DNA of 64,000 bases from Phallusia mammillata (GCA_003260075.1 QLIY01000061.1:30088-94087), one strand, 5' to 3'; counted from the stretch's first letter, positions 39,201 to 54,200 are shown. Notes: generated by a model not told the origin, from the letters alone. Made by a program: numbers and translations.

Positions 39201-42200
39201 CAAGTTTCGTCAGTCGGGAAAGTACCTTTGTGATGGAGGATGAACCGGTCGGTTTCCCTCTACTGTGGGTTGCTGCTGATGACCCAGACTTCGGGGTCAA
39301 CGGTCGAGTGACGTACGGTCTGACGTCAGCGACCAGTGACGGAGAGGGACTGTCCCCTGATGAGGAATTGTCGATGTTCCATATGGACAGTACAACTGGT
39401 GAGTTTCTTCCATGTTTATACGGAGCCATTTTTAAGATAATTTTGCAAATGCGTTTATTTTGTCAAACAATAGAATACAGCGATTGGTTTAAGGTTTTAC
39501 TTCAGTATATACTGCAGTTTTAAATTAAGGACCCTTGGTCCCTCGCAGCTTTATTTGCAAGGAGATTTATTACTAAAGCAGCATTTACTAGTGTGTGACA
39601 GTAAAATCAGTTTTGTTGTGCCGACATATCTGGTCATGCGTAATGTTTTTAAAATATCTTGCAGGCATTGTGACTCTTACAAAGCAACTTGATTACGAAC
39701 GAGCAACCCTTCATGTCCTCAACATTTCGGCAACAGACCAAGCTACGAGGAACCAGAAAACATCATATCTGGTACAACTTAAATAAATAGCTTTAAAAAA
39801 GTCCACTATAAAAACCACAAATATGCTTTAAATAGCCAAGTACGAACTAATATGAACACTAAGTGAAAATAAATACAAATATACTTGCAGGCTATTCAAG
39901 TCCACGTTATGGATGTGAATGACGTCACACCTCGCTTCGAGTTCTCGATTTACGAAACGGAAGTAACGGAGGAGCAAGACGCCGGTGTCATCGTTGCTAA
40001 GGTTACCGCCTTGGACCAAGATACAGGTAACATGGTGCATTTTAGTCTTTCCACCTACAAAACAATTTCCACATAATACACGTAAAATATGGATATTTCA
40101 CCTTGCCAAAGAAGATATAATCACTGTTAGATCACCAGTGGTTGTAGTGTTTCGTATACTGTATCAATGACACTACATAAATATTGTAAAGAAGTTACCG
40201 CCATTTCAGGTGTATACGGAGAGTTGACATATCAGCTTCAGGCTAGCACCGACAGTTCACCGTTTACAATCGACTCCGAAAATGGCGTCATCACCACGAC
40301 CGAAAAGTTGGACCGTGAAACAAAGGCTTTCTACTCTCTCACAGGTAAACAAACAATATAATCATTAAATAAATCATAATCTCGCTTGTTTGAGCATTTA
40401 CTTTCTTACAAGGATTTATCGTCTTAAGAAATCCTTCTTGGACCTCATGTAGCATTGAAATGCAATTTACACAATGTTCCATCATTTACTCTGCAGTCTA
40501 TGTCCAAGATGGAGGATTTCCATCGCTTTACGACTGGTGTACAGTGGAGGTGACGGTACTTGACGTCAATGACAATTCGCCAAAGTTCGAGCCACTAGAT
40601 GGCAGTGTGGATCCGCCTATCCTAATTACATTGGATATACCTGAGTTTGTGGAAGGACCAGCTCTAGTTCACACTGTTATCGCGACTGACGCTGATGTGG
40701 GAAACAACGGCCAAATCGTGTACACCATAGCAGGTGGGTTACTCCTTGTATTAAGTTTATACAATTCAATGTGTAGTTAAGGCCACCTTTTGCCTATGCA
40801 ATCCTTATTTTAGCAATTTGTACAACATATTTCTTTCGTTTTAGACGGTAACACGGGCGACGACTTTTTCGTAAACGGCCCCACGGGTGAGCTTTGGACA
40901 AGCAGGAGGTTAGACCGGGAGACAACCGCCTCATACCGTTTGAAACTGGTTGCAACCGACCAGGGGACGCCAGATGTACGTCACGCGGAGGCTATTGTCG
41001 AAGTGAACGTCCTGGATTTCAATGATAACGATCCCCAGTTTGTTGAGAGCTCCTACTCTGCAAATGTAATGGAAGAATTGTCACCGTAAGTAGAAGTTGA
41101 CTATACAAGAATACAATTTGTTTTCTTGTGCCGTATATATTTTTGGATGGTTGACAAAAGTCGTTGTATAAATAGCACTATACTGTTAACGTTCAATAGT
41201 TAATATGGATAAAAAGTAGGTTTTTTCACGTTATATGCCAGTGACGTATGAATTTTTGTTTAAAAAAAAACTTTTAATTAATAGATGTTTGGCCGGGGTT
41301 TTATGCTGTCCTCTACCACAATACCCTAATACAGTTTTACAACCTAATTCACATGCCCAAATAATACTCTTTGTTTCACTGTTCAGTCATACATTAAAAC
41401 CTTAAACAATTTTGCAGAGGTCAGTATGTGACCACGGTGCGGGCCACCGACGCCGATGAAGGCCTCAACGCAGTGGTCAGCTACTTCTTCGGTATCCATG
41501 GCAACAGCTCGCTGTTCAATATTGACATTGTGACAGGAGTCATTACAACCGCGGCTCCTCTTGACGCCGAAACCTCTCCAGTGCACGTATTGACTGTGGT
41601 GGCAGTTGATTCTGCTCCCTACATGCCACGCAGGAATTACGTCACTGTCACCGTCAATGGTACGTCGTGTGTGTTTTTTCAGATTGTATCTTACACCTTG
41701 GTGTTACATTGTCTAGGGCAGTGGTCCCCTATAGGAGGAATTTACTTTAATTTGTACATGTCGTTTGTAAACACATCCATTAGCCCTGGAAATATAACCT
41801 GTAAAGTGGATAAAAAACGGTTTTAGATGATCTTTGTATGGTTTAGCATCTGCTATGTAGTCTATTGGGAAGGAATGAAAATGTTTTGAATTGTTAAGTG
41901 AAGAACTCGTCACCAAACGTAGGGAACCACTGGTCTTGGGATTTCGGCTAGTGTTGAAAAAATGATGTTGAAGCCTTTGATCATTGAATATATTTCATAC
42001 CATTTTGATTGCGGTTTCTTTAAGTGTCTTTTAAGTGTCTTTTATGTGCTGTTGTAACTTCTCCAATGCTTCAAAAACGATAAATTAAAAATGTAAGATA
42101 GGAATATGATATTGGTGACAAAATGGGATTTTGTGATCGTTGAATAGAAAAGCAAGACACTGCCATCTTTAGGGATCCATCTTTATAACATTGTAGGTGT

Positions 42201-45200
42201 AGTGGGTATTACAATAACAATAACAATTACTTTCATTCACAGTTTTGGATACAAATGACAACGACCCGGTATTCGATCTCAACCTAGTGTCGATTAACGT
42301 GTCGAGTTCGGAGAAGCCATCAATGCAAGTTGGAATGGTTCATGCAACAGATGCCGACAGTGGAAAGAACGGGGAAGTCGGATACAGGTGACAATGTGCA
42401 AATAATACAGTGGTTCTCAACTAGTGGTCCATGATGACTTTTTGACTGGTCCACAGGACTATAATTGTTGATAAACTGGAGATAGCTTCGTATTACGCAT
42501 GAAAAGATGGTCAAAATGTTAGCTGTCAATAATTTATGTCACTACCTAAAATTCGGTTTTAAAGAAATACATTTCGGGTGAAAATGCTTGTTGTGTATGC
42601 TTACTTTGCCCAAAACTCGAAAATTAAATAGGCCACGACATTCTTTTAATTGGGCTGGTGCTTCATGGCCTAAAACGAGTTAAGAACCACTTCTATAAGT
42701 AATAGTTCTTCACTACGCACTTTACACCGTGAATGTTTACGTTTTGTTTTAGTTTTTATGACATTCCATTGTCACTCTATGCAGCCAGATAAAGACTAGG
42801 GCCACCACAAAAACTGTTTTGATTTCAACTTGACAGCCTTTAAATAATGTATAGTATTGGTCAATGGCGTATCATATAATTAATATAAATACGCTCCAAT
42901 GCGTAAATCACTTCTACAACTTCTAATTACAGTAATTACTCGCATAGGAGTCTATTGTGTTTGGGTTGGTTTATGAACATGGCTATAAAAAGGGTCGGGA
43001 TTTTCCAGCATTTTTTGTGGGTGGTCTGGCATCCAATCACGTTTGTAAGAGTTTAGTAAACTTTTACAAGAGGATAATTAGAACCCCCTGATTAGCGAAA
43101 CAGGACTTGAGAGCCTGCAATTTGGCTTGACTTCGTATTTGTTTTGGTGCTTGACCAATCAGAAATTGTTTGGTTTCGAAGCGTAAAACACCTCTTAACT
43201 GCTGGTTGTGAAGCTTTCAATCATACAGTACTGTTCCTGTTATGCGGGCACACCAATAGCAGGATTGACATACTTACCTTATGTAAAGTACCAATTTTTC
43301 TTTGATTTTGGCTTGCGTTCCTATTTTCTCTCAGCTAAAACAAAGTAAATGCATTTTTTAAATCATTAAAGACTTACTCCCGTTTAAAACATGTGGCAAA
43401 ACTTCGTTAAACAACTTTAGGACAGTAAAGGCTAGTTTGGAAAGCTAATTTGGCTATAAAGGTTCCATTTTCTGGGCATTAAACTATTTAAAATTAGTTG
43501 CATAGATTTAAATATTTTCTCCGAAAACTGTTTTTTTTTTGTGCAAAGAAAACTACGATCTGTTTTCCGTCATTCTTACTCTTTTCTCCCAGATTGATGG
43601 CAACAATGAATATAGCGTATCTGTCTTGTCGTAAATATGTTCTAACAATGGGGATATTTCACGTGAAACAAACAGAAAAATATTGAAAAAATTTAAACAA
43701 AACAAGAGTTTGTTGCATGTTTTTGAACCTAAACCTTTTTACCAGATTCGCCGACGATTCCAATACGGACGGGATATTTGAAATCGAACTCACATCTGGG
43801 ATCATCCGAATAGCTGGAAGTTTTCCGAGTCCACTTGTCCCCAAGTATTCGCTCCAAGTTATTGCTTCTGACAGTGGGGATGAACCACGCCATGCTGTGG
43901 CTATCGTGGACGTGTCCGTCTGTAAGTGGATTTTACATTATTTGTGTCCAGGGATGCCACCATGTCCTTATTTCTAAGATTTGGTCTCATTGTGATGGGT
44001 GGCGTTGTAGAAAATATATTTCCCTTGATTAAAAGAATTGCGCTTGTATTGTCCCAGTTAGTACAACATTAAATGCATTTTTCGACAACATTGTGGGTCA
44101 TAAAATACCTACTCTCTCATTAACAGCCATTTGGCACAGTAAAGTAACTTAGTTATTTGGCAAGTGTTTTGCTTTTGCCGACTGGTGTAAAGTTTCAGAA
44201 TCAAATGAAAAACGTGTAGTGGCTGATCGATCGTAACACTTTTTGTCAGTGGTTTAAAATGAAGTGTATGGACACATAACTTTTTTTCCTACTTTGAACC
44301 TACGCCTCTTGCAAGTTCATGTATAAAAGCATACCTTGGCTGTTACATGTGCTCAATGATATAATTTGCTTTACAGTGAATGTACCATTAAGCGGAAAAG
44401 TGATCGCCTTCGAAAAACCATCATACGACGTTCAGATGTCTGAAACCGTCCAAGATGACCACGTGGTGGAGCAGGTAAGCACTAATTCTTGGCAAATTTC
44501 TAATACTGAGGATTTGCTATATTGAACTTAACACTGATTTTAGGTTGGCATTACGGGGGCCACTTGTGAAGCTCTCACTTACAGCCTTCCGTCGAGTTTT
44601 GGTGGAGCTTTTGGAATTTCGGAAGATGGGGAGATCACTGTGGAAAAGAAGGAATCGCTTGACTACGAAACAAGACGAGAGTAAGTACATTTGTGAATGA
44701 ACGTGAACGCATTTCGTGCTAGTTTAGAACTATAAGGGGCTTATCTGACTTTGCGGTAATTTTTCACACTTTAACTTGCTTTTAAAAAGTACTACTCTAT
44801 CGCTAATAAAAGGCCCGCACTGGAATCCAAATTTGTAAAACTTCTCAGAGGCTTAGATTTTAATTTGGGTTTAAAATAGTTAAAAATATAAGCGTTATAC
44901 GTTGCAATCTTTTACTTTTCAAAATTATATAAAAGTTGAACATAGGATTCAACCATATACGTTGTTAAAGTTAAATTTGTTAGCAAACTTTGTACGTTGA
45001 AATAAAAATCAAGTTAGAGTGCAACACAAACCTTTTTTGTTGACTTTTCCCCCCCCCCTTCACACTTCAACTTGCTTTTAAAAAGTACTACTCTATCGCA
45101 AATGAAAGGCCCGCACTGGAATCCAAATTTGTAAAACTTCTCAGAGGCCTAGATTTTAATTTGGGATTAAAATATTTAAAAGTATAAGTGTTATACATTT

Positions 45201-48200
45201 TAAGGAATCTTTTACTTTAAAAAATTATATAAAAGTTGAACATAGGACTCAGCCATATACGTGTTAAAGTTAAATTTGTTAGCAAACTTTGTAATAAAAA
45301 TCAAGTTAGAATGGAACACAAACTTTTTTTGTTGACTTTCCAGGATCAATCTGATAGTGAAAGCTGTGTGCGATGGTGTTTATGCTTACGCAACAGTCGC
45401 GATACAACTTCTGGACGAGAATGACAACGTACCGGTGTTTTCCAACAAGCTATATGAGACATCGGTTCACGAGGGGTACAAGGAAGGCCTATACGTTACT
45501 TTCGTAAGTTAACTAGCTCTTATAGTCGTATTTTACTTGTAGTCTGTAAACGTTGACCAAGTAAATCCGATTTATAAAGGCATGCCCCCCCCCCGGAAGG
45601 CCTATACGTTACTTTCGTAAGTTAACTAGCTCTTATAGTCGTGTTTTACTTGAAGTCTGTAAACTTTGACCAAGTAAATCCGATTTATAAAGGCATGGGT
45701 CATTACATGACAGACAGTGCACAGCACGCTGTTTCGACCCATAGGAATTCAGTTCCTTGGTTTTAAGCCTACTGTGCCTTCATTTGACTATACTAGTTTT
45801 TTGTCACCAACTGCACTAAAATCATTTGTTCAAACAATTGGTATTTTACTTGAGCAAATTATTTCATTTAAATAATACGTTTTGGGGTAGAATCTAATTA
45901 TGACTTTAAAAAACGGTTGACGACTTCAGACTGTGTACAACTTACAGGCTAGGAGAATGATGCTGCCATGCTGTAGTTTTCACTGATTTCTGGTAATTTG
46001 TGGCCAAATGAAATACTTTTTGTTAGGTCAAAGCCATCGATGCCGACACAGGTGACAACGGTCGGGTCCGTTACTCACTCGAATCAGAAGAAGCTTTCCA
46101 GATTGATGAGATCACAGGATTTCTATCAACGTCCAGGGAACTGGACCGAGAGGTTGGCGAATTTTAATGTCTTTGTCTTTATGTAGTTGGATTTTGCGAA
46201 TAAATTACACAAATGGAAACTCCCAATAAGTTGATTTAATTTTTCTTTACAAATTGGATAAGATTATGGAAACGATATAGTTGTAAGATAAAATAGATAC
46301 CTATATGATTAGGACATAAAGTTTAGTGACTGACTATCTGTTATCTCCAAATTTAAGAGGTCAAATCAGTTTGATATTGAAACAGAACATTACGGACAAA
46401 CACACATATAAACGTGTTTCACGGCAATATTAGACATCCAGCTGCTTTAAACCAAATTTTCACTGCAGTTTTTAGAACAATAAACTCAAAATAAAGGAGT
46501 GCCTTCTCACTACAATCCAACGTTATTTTGATATTCCCTAAAAATCGCTTTTATTTTAGACTCAAAGTCAATACGATCTTACCGTGTACGCCCACGACCT
46601 GGGTGTGAACCGCCTCACCAGTAGCAGTTCAATTCAAATCAAAGTGAACGATGCCAACGACCACGCTCCCACCATATCAGTACCACGTAATGATATTGTC
46701 ATAAGCGAGGACGCCGCTGTCGGGACTGTTATCACCAGTGTTCAGGCGCATGATGTAGATACTGGGCCAACACCCAATGTGACGTTTAGGCCTGGTGGGA
46801 ACCCGGGTTATTTTTTCAATCTTAACAGGTTTGTATTTTTTAAACAAATTTTAACGGATGTTTAGCTAAAATATGTTGCTGTGCAAAAATAAACGCGTTT
46901 TTAGGGATAAATTAAAAGGCTACATAATTATACTACAACATAAATTGGAAAAATACGTAACCCTAAAATGGCAGCATATTTGCCCGACTTGCATTGAATT
47001 ACCATAAATTAGGAATCAGAGCATATTTTGTAAAAAAAGCATCGAGCCATTACATGATAAGCTGCAGGCAGTACACACTGTTTCGACCTGATGATACATT
47101 ACAGGCCGAAACAGTCTGCAGCAGATCATATTTTTACTGATCAAAACTATCCCAATTGTCTCCGGGGTGTTGATTTTTAATCATAGGCCATTTTTTATAT
47201 TCTCGACTTGTCTTACCACCGTCAGTTTTATGGACTTAAATGTAGACATCATTATGACTGAAAACCCGATTTTTATTGCAGCATAAGTGGAGAACTGATT
47301 CTTGCCAAACCACTCGACTACGAGATCGCACGTAACATCACCCTCCAATTCAACTCATCCGATGGCAAGTACAAGGACACAGCGGCCTTCAATGTCATTG
47401 TAACCGACATTAATGACAATCATCCAGTATTTGACCAACAGTCTTACCAGGTAAAGACAAATTCACACCTACAACGCAATTTACATACATCGGGATGCTT
47501 GTAATTGAGTTTGAACGTTAAAAAGGGCAAAGCCCCCCCCCCTTGCATAATAGTCATTGGTAACCATCATGTTGAAACAGCTTTTCCTATTTTGTTGTAT
47601 ATGTTGTTACCCAGAGGTACACCCCCCCCCCTTGCATAATAGTCATTGGTAACCATCATGTTGAAACAGCTTTTCCTATGCCAGAATTTATGTTGTATAT
47701 GTTGTTACCCAGAGGTACGTTTACCTCGTAGGTTACGAAAGAGGGTGTGAAAATAAAGGTTGTTTGGGCATATTTGTAAAAAGCAAAGTTTGGTATGGTT
47801 TACTACACAAATCATAATTTCATGTCAATACCCACAATTTTTATTTTCTTCTTTTAGTTGTCATAGATAAATAGTCGTAAATGGTCACGAAAGCTTAAGG
47901 ATCCGAGCCCAGAAAACGTTACGAACCACTGCTTTAAATAATCTGAATCGTGCCCCCCCCCCCGGGTGTGAAAATAAAGGTTGTTTGGGCATATTTGTAA
48001 AAAGCAAAGTTAGGTATGGTTTACTACACAAATCAGAATTTCATGTCAATACCCACAATTTTTATCATCTTCTTTTAGTTATCATAGACAAATAGTCGTA
48101 AATGGTCACGAAAGCTTAAAGGATCCGAGCCCAGAAAACGTTACGAACCCCTGCTTTAAATAGTCTGAATCTTGCATTAAACCTTCATATTTATGTTCCA

Positions 48201-51200
48201 GGCTTCGGTAAAGGAACTGTCGCCAGTTAACACTACAGTTGTGAGGGTGAAGGCACGGGATGACGACTCCGGGGAGAATGGAAGAGTCTCATATCGACTA
48301 AATGACACCATTCCTCATACAACCCTGTTTGCCATCGACCCAGATACAGGTTTGAGTTGTTAATATCCAGTTTAGATTATTTGTACGTCAATAACTTGTG
48401 CTAAGATGAACATACATTTATAACTAGTTGCGTTCATACAGACCAGATTTTTATAGCCATGTATGGCCACATAAAAATGCTTGGTGGCTGGCTGATTTGA
48501 GATAACGCCTTCATAAGGACTGGCGTGCTATGCTTCGTTAACTTGTACAGTCTTTTTTTTGTTTTACTGTGAAAGTGGGTTTTTTCCTCCCGCTTGGGCT
48601 AAATTAGTTATTTTATACCTCCTCTTTTTATTAAAGGTACCACATAGATATGTATAAGTCGTCTTTTTTCAGCGACTTGTGGTCAACTTTGTTTAAAAAA
48701 ACAGCAATAAATTGTGCAGGGGCAACATACAGGCTTTAATTTTGATTGAATAGTTACATTTATTTTTTTGGCATTTTTTTCATAGTTAGATTATCAAATT
48801 TAGTGAAGTCGGGGTGGGGAATTGTTTAATCGACTTAACAACCCTGATTTAAAGTTCGAACTGTTCATCGTATTTTTGTTGACATCCTACTGTTAAATAA
48901 AGGTGTTATACGGACCACAAGAATAGAGGCTCATCAGAGACAGTCATACGTGTTCAATCTCGAAGTTCAAGCTTACGACCACGGCACAAACTCTCTCACC
49001 CAGTCTGTGTCCGTACGAATTCAGGTGAGTTTACGAAGCTTACTCTTGGCTTAAAATAAAGTCGAATCCGTTTAATCGGATAACCCCCCCCCCTTACGAC
49101 CACGGCACAAACTCTCTCACCCAGTCTGTGTCCGTACGAATACAGGTGAGTTTATATAAAATAAAGTCGAATCCGTTTAATCGGATACCAGTTAAACACA
49201 ATCCGTTTAGTTGCATGAAAAGCTTGACAACTTGGTTAAACTGGATTGTATGATATGAATGTTTGGTTTTCTTTGTCAGGTGAAAGACATCAACGATAAC
49301 GCGCCGATTTTTCGCCAAAACATCTACAAGGGAACTGTTACAGAGTCAGCTGTGCCAAATACATCGGTCATCAACGTTACTTCATCCGACGCTGATTTTA
49401 TGCCAAGAAACAGAGATGTGTTTTACAAGTAAGCATCCAATATTTTTCTTCCAAGTCTTTTTTACCTGTTCTATGGCTTTAAAATTTATTTTATCCCTTC
49501 GCTTGACTTTTCTGGCGATTTTATGATTTGATTGTTCTTTGGTCAAAATTTCTTTTCGGCACGTATATTTTTTTGGCATTATAATCTAACAAATAGTAAC
49601 GGACTTGCAAAATTAAACTTTTTAAACCTTCAAATTCTTCTTTCTTGTAAAATCGTGTATAAGTTTCTGAAGTTAATTTTACTCCTTAGGTTGACTTTTC
49701 ATGCAGTTTTTGTAATATTTTTTATTTTTCTTTGGCACTTGTATTCTTTGTACTGTAACAATACTTATTCAAGGATTTGCAGAAATTTATATTCAAACCT
49801 TAAACCTTTTCTTTTCTTACAGGATCGTGGCTATGTTTCTAAAGTTAATTTTACTCCTTAGATTGACTTTTCATGCAGTTTTTTTGCAACATTTTTATTG
49901 TTCTTTGGCCTATGTTTTTGGCGCGTATATTCTTTGAACTGTAACAACAAGTCTTCACGGATTTGTAAAACGAAATACTCTAAACCTTAAACCATTGTTC
50001 CTTATAGGATCGTGGCAGGCAACATCAACAACGCATTCAAAGTTCGAACTATCGAAGTATCACATGATCAGGTGATTGGAGAGATTTGCCTTGCAAGGGA
50101 GTTGGATCGTGAAACTGTGTCAGATTACACACTTACTGTGTCTGCTATGGATCGAGGAAAACCACAACTAAGCAGGTAACACAGCTTAAACGTTTTCAAC
50201 ACTTTTTACTCGTTTCGTACAGCAACATCGATTGCCATACACCCAATAAAAACGAGCCGCTTTTGACCGTGTTTGATTTTTGCGCCTGTTTTTGCTTTGG
50301 CAAATATACATTTGTATAAAAAACAATTTGCTACTTATGATTAAAAACTTGTTCAGCCGTTTGTATACTTGCGGTACTTGTCCAAAGAAATAAGCTGAGA
50401 GGTTGAGCAGTTGTACGAACAAATCGGGTTAATCGCATACCGGTTACATAGGTTTTGTGAATCCAAACGAAATCCACTTGTTTAAAAAAATATCGGGTTA
50501 GTTGCATAAAAAGCTTGGCGATTCATTTGTATAACCATTTGGAAGCGAAATGGTCTGCACTCAGCCTGATATTTCAACAAACTACCCCCCCCCCAAAAAT
50601 ATCGGGTTAGTTGCATAAAAAGCTTGGCGATTCATTTGTATATTTGGAAGCGAAAATGGTCTGCACTCAGCCTGATATTTCAACAAACTATTTGTCTGTT
50701 TTACAGCAACGCTACAGTAATGATTCACGTCCATGACGTCAATGACAATCGTCCAGGATTCAACGCGAGTCATTATCGTGGTTCAGTGCAGGAAAACAAC
50801 AGGACGAAGACGCGAGCTCCTCAACCTGTTCTCTCGGTAAAAAAAAATATTTAATTTAAAAAGTCGGTGGAAAACAAAATATTTTTTGCTGTATTCTACA
50901 GTGTATATTTTTACCTTAAAGTCTTTGGCAATTTTTTTATGTGCAAATAAGAGGTTAAATTGTGGACCTGCAACGAAACGGTTTGCCAAGTTTTATGTAA
51001 GAATTGGTCCAAGTAGAACCACAGGTCAACTGCTGATAAAATTCGTTTGATAAAACGAACAAATAAAAATAGTTTTTTATAAGAGAAGTAATATTTTCAC
51101 TAAACCAGGGTTTTTTCTTTGACATTTGCCGCCCCCCCCCCCTGATAAAATTCGTTTGATAAAACGAACAAATAAAAATAGTTTTTTATGAGAGAAGTCA

Positions 51201-54200
51201 TATTTTCACTAAACCAGGGTCTTTTCTTTGACATTTGCCCTTTTTCTTTGACAGATTTATGCCAACGACGCAGACAGCACTTCCGACTTCAAGTTCAAGA
51301 TTATTGCTGGTAACGAACTTGAAGCATTCGAACTTCGCGATTGTGAAAATCACTACAGTTCATGTGCACAAGTTGCAGCTAAGGTAGGCGTTTTAAATTT
51401 TCAAACGAACTTCATAGGCAGGTTGTCTGAAGTACAGTGATACTAAACACCACATGTTAAAACGCAACAGTCTTAAAGAATAGAAATATTATCAGTGCGA
51501 AAATTGTAACTTTTCGAACCTTTGAAATGCTACTATTGCGGCTATTAGGGTTGAGATATAATAATCTGGTCTCAGATATCTGTTTTTGGCTTATTTACTG
51601 GCATGAGGTACCATGTGCTATATCATACGGCATTTAGTACCATCCGAAGTAAACTTTTTACGAGTATCACACATATTTAGGCGTTGTCCTGCCCTCTAAA
51701 GGTAAACTTAACAAGAAAACAACTTGATTTAATTCGTTATTCCGTTGCTTGGTAATGACTTCTACGCACTCTTCATATAGTTTACTAATTCCCTTTCTTT
51801 CCTGTAGTTTGTGGATTTCGAGGTAAGAAACCACTACGAGCTGACAGTTCAAGTTTCCGACGCTCGTAACTCGATTCTGGCGAAAACTTCAACTGTCGGA
51901 GTTACTGTGGACGTGGAAGACGTCAACGAATACCCACCAGAATTTCAACAAATCTTCTATTGGGTAAATGAGCTCAAAAAATTAGGTTGCCTTGCTTCAC
52001 AGAATAGCATAAAATCACAAAAAATACATTAAAATAACTAGTAGAATATGGGGTTTGTTTTATTACACAAAACCGGGATTTGTTTTCACGTAGTTTTGGA
52101 AATAGGGGTTAGTTCCATTTAGACCTAAAATATTTCAATTATATTTGATATCTTACATGAATATCACGTAGGAACTTACAATGCTAAAATAAGACCTTTT
52201 TATGTTGTAAACCTGGGGTATTTCGAATGTGATGTTTTTCACTCATCCAATTAAAAAAAACTATGTACCATCTTGAAAGCAGTCTCCTTCAATTAGGCAA
52301 ACCTTTATCAATTTCTTGTTTCTATTACAGGAGGAGGTGCCTGAACAGACGAAGGCAAACACAACCATCTTACGTGTGCAGGCCGACGATCTGGACGGTG
52401 GCGAGTTTGGTCGAGTCACATACTCTCTGGCGTCCTCCAGCGAGTTCTGTCCTCAGTCACGTGATCTTCTGCGAGTCAATCCTTACACTGGAGATATTTA
52501 TGCCATTAGAGAGTAAGTTTATGGCTTTAATGTAATAATCAATTGGAAACAGCGCGTTAAGAATAAACTAGAAGTTAGTAAAAGTTAACAGACAGGTCTA
52601 AAAGTAGCTGATTAAAAAAAATAATGCCAAAGATTGATAATACCTGTCAGTTGATGCACTGATGTTAAGCTCAGATATTGTTAAAACGTTTGCAATTAAG
52701 AAACATGTATTAAATATACACAAACGTTTTGGCAGTTTGGGTTTGAATAAGTCTACTGGTTTTGTCCATTATTATGTGACAAAAATGCCCCTGAGTGCGT
52801 TTTAATTTTCGGCAAGTCCTTTTTGTTGACATTTTATGCACACAGGGTCGTAACAATTTCGTTGTATCAGATTCCATTTAACATAGAAATTGTTGGTTCC
52901 TCTAATTCAAACCGAGATTTGTTTTTTAACAGCATTGACTATGAGGAATGTGAAAATTTCCGACTTAAAGTGATAGCAGTTGATGCTTCTGGCGAGAAAA
53001 GTGACGAAGTTGCAGTTTCAATTCAAGTTACACCCCCCCCCCCCCCCGACTTAAAGTGATAGCAGTTGATGCTTCTGGCGAGAAAAGTGACGAGGTGGCA
53101 GTTTCAATTCAAGTCACACCTGTAGATGAACACGCCCCGGATTTCGGTGACGAGTTTGCGGAGGAAAATCCTCGATTTGTCGTTCCGTATGGCTCCCCAG
53201 TTGGATTTGTTGTCGGACAGGTATAATCTTGATGCTTTTTTGTCGTTTTTGTAGCTTGATACAGTCATTTCGTAATTGCAACGGTTTCGAAAGCAACTTG
53301 TCACCTTCATTTTTCACAAAGAGTATATCGCTCTTATTTCTGCCAAAAAAGCTTTTTAAGGGTGCTGAATCTGTCTGTGAATACAAAAAAGGATCCGGAT
53401 AATCGCATCACCAATTTACAAAGTTATATTAATGTTATTAACCGGATTATGCTGCATACGATTTCTTTAACGACTGATAAGCTACGGTTTTAAGATTACT
53501 ATGCATTGCATAGTATGCAATTAAACGAATTGTGCAGTTAACTGAAATTGTCTATACCATACTTGGGACAATATATATTCCAAAAACACATATTATAACA
53601 ACCTTTACATTTTGTGTACAACCAATAAATGTCCTATATTTACAGGTCAATGCAACTGATGGTGATTCTGGAGTTCATGGAAAGATCCGGTATTCACTTG
53701 ACGAGTCGTCATCCAACTATTTTGTGGTGAACGATTCGACCGGAGTGATTTCACTCGCTCGTTCAGTTGACAACGGAAACTCCCGAATCATCCTTCTTAC
53801 TGCAGAGTCATCCCCGTCACAGAGAAGTTCTATTCACATCACCGTGGATATTTCAAGTGAGTTGTATAAATCTGTAATTCACTTATCGTGTGTTGTTGAA
53901 CTCGATAATAGGAAGTGTAGTAAATCTAGTTGTAGGACCGAAGAATGTAAAGAAAATTTAAGACTAGAGTTAACCTATTGTACAAAAATAAGTTTTGCGA
54001 CGTCAAAGCTTTCATGTGATTGTAGAAGGAAATGTAATAAGGCCATCAGTCTGAAACTGTCTCACTATGGCGAATAAAGCCTTTAGGCTAAAGGATTTCT
54101 GGATTACATAGTGTCGCACGGTATCCTAAAGAATTTATGGACCGTAGTTTAATAAATTTTGCCTCAAACAGTTAAAGCTTTAAGTCGCTTCCATCAAAAA

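Noticed and set aside
49094..49145. An alternative short dchs exon
   Set aside because: It is a copy of the end of exon 41 with no acceptor. It follows a C10 run and would repeat residues already coded.
864..53120. A new mobile system that inserts poly-C and copies flanking DNA
   Set aside because: The run length is nearly fixed at 10, an N replaces it at 63806, blocks are locally misordered and copies diverge like alleles. An assembly cause explains all of this; no element ends or enzyme are seen.
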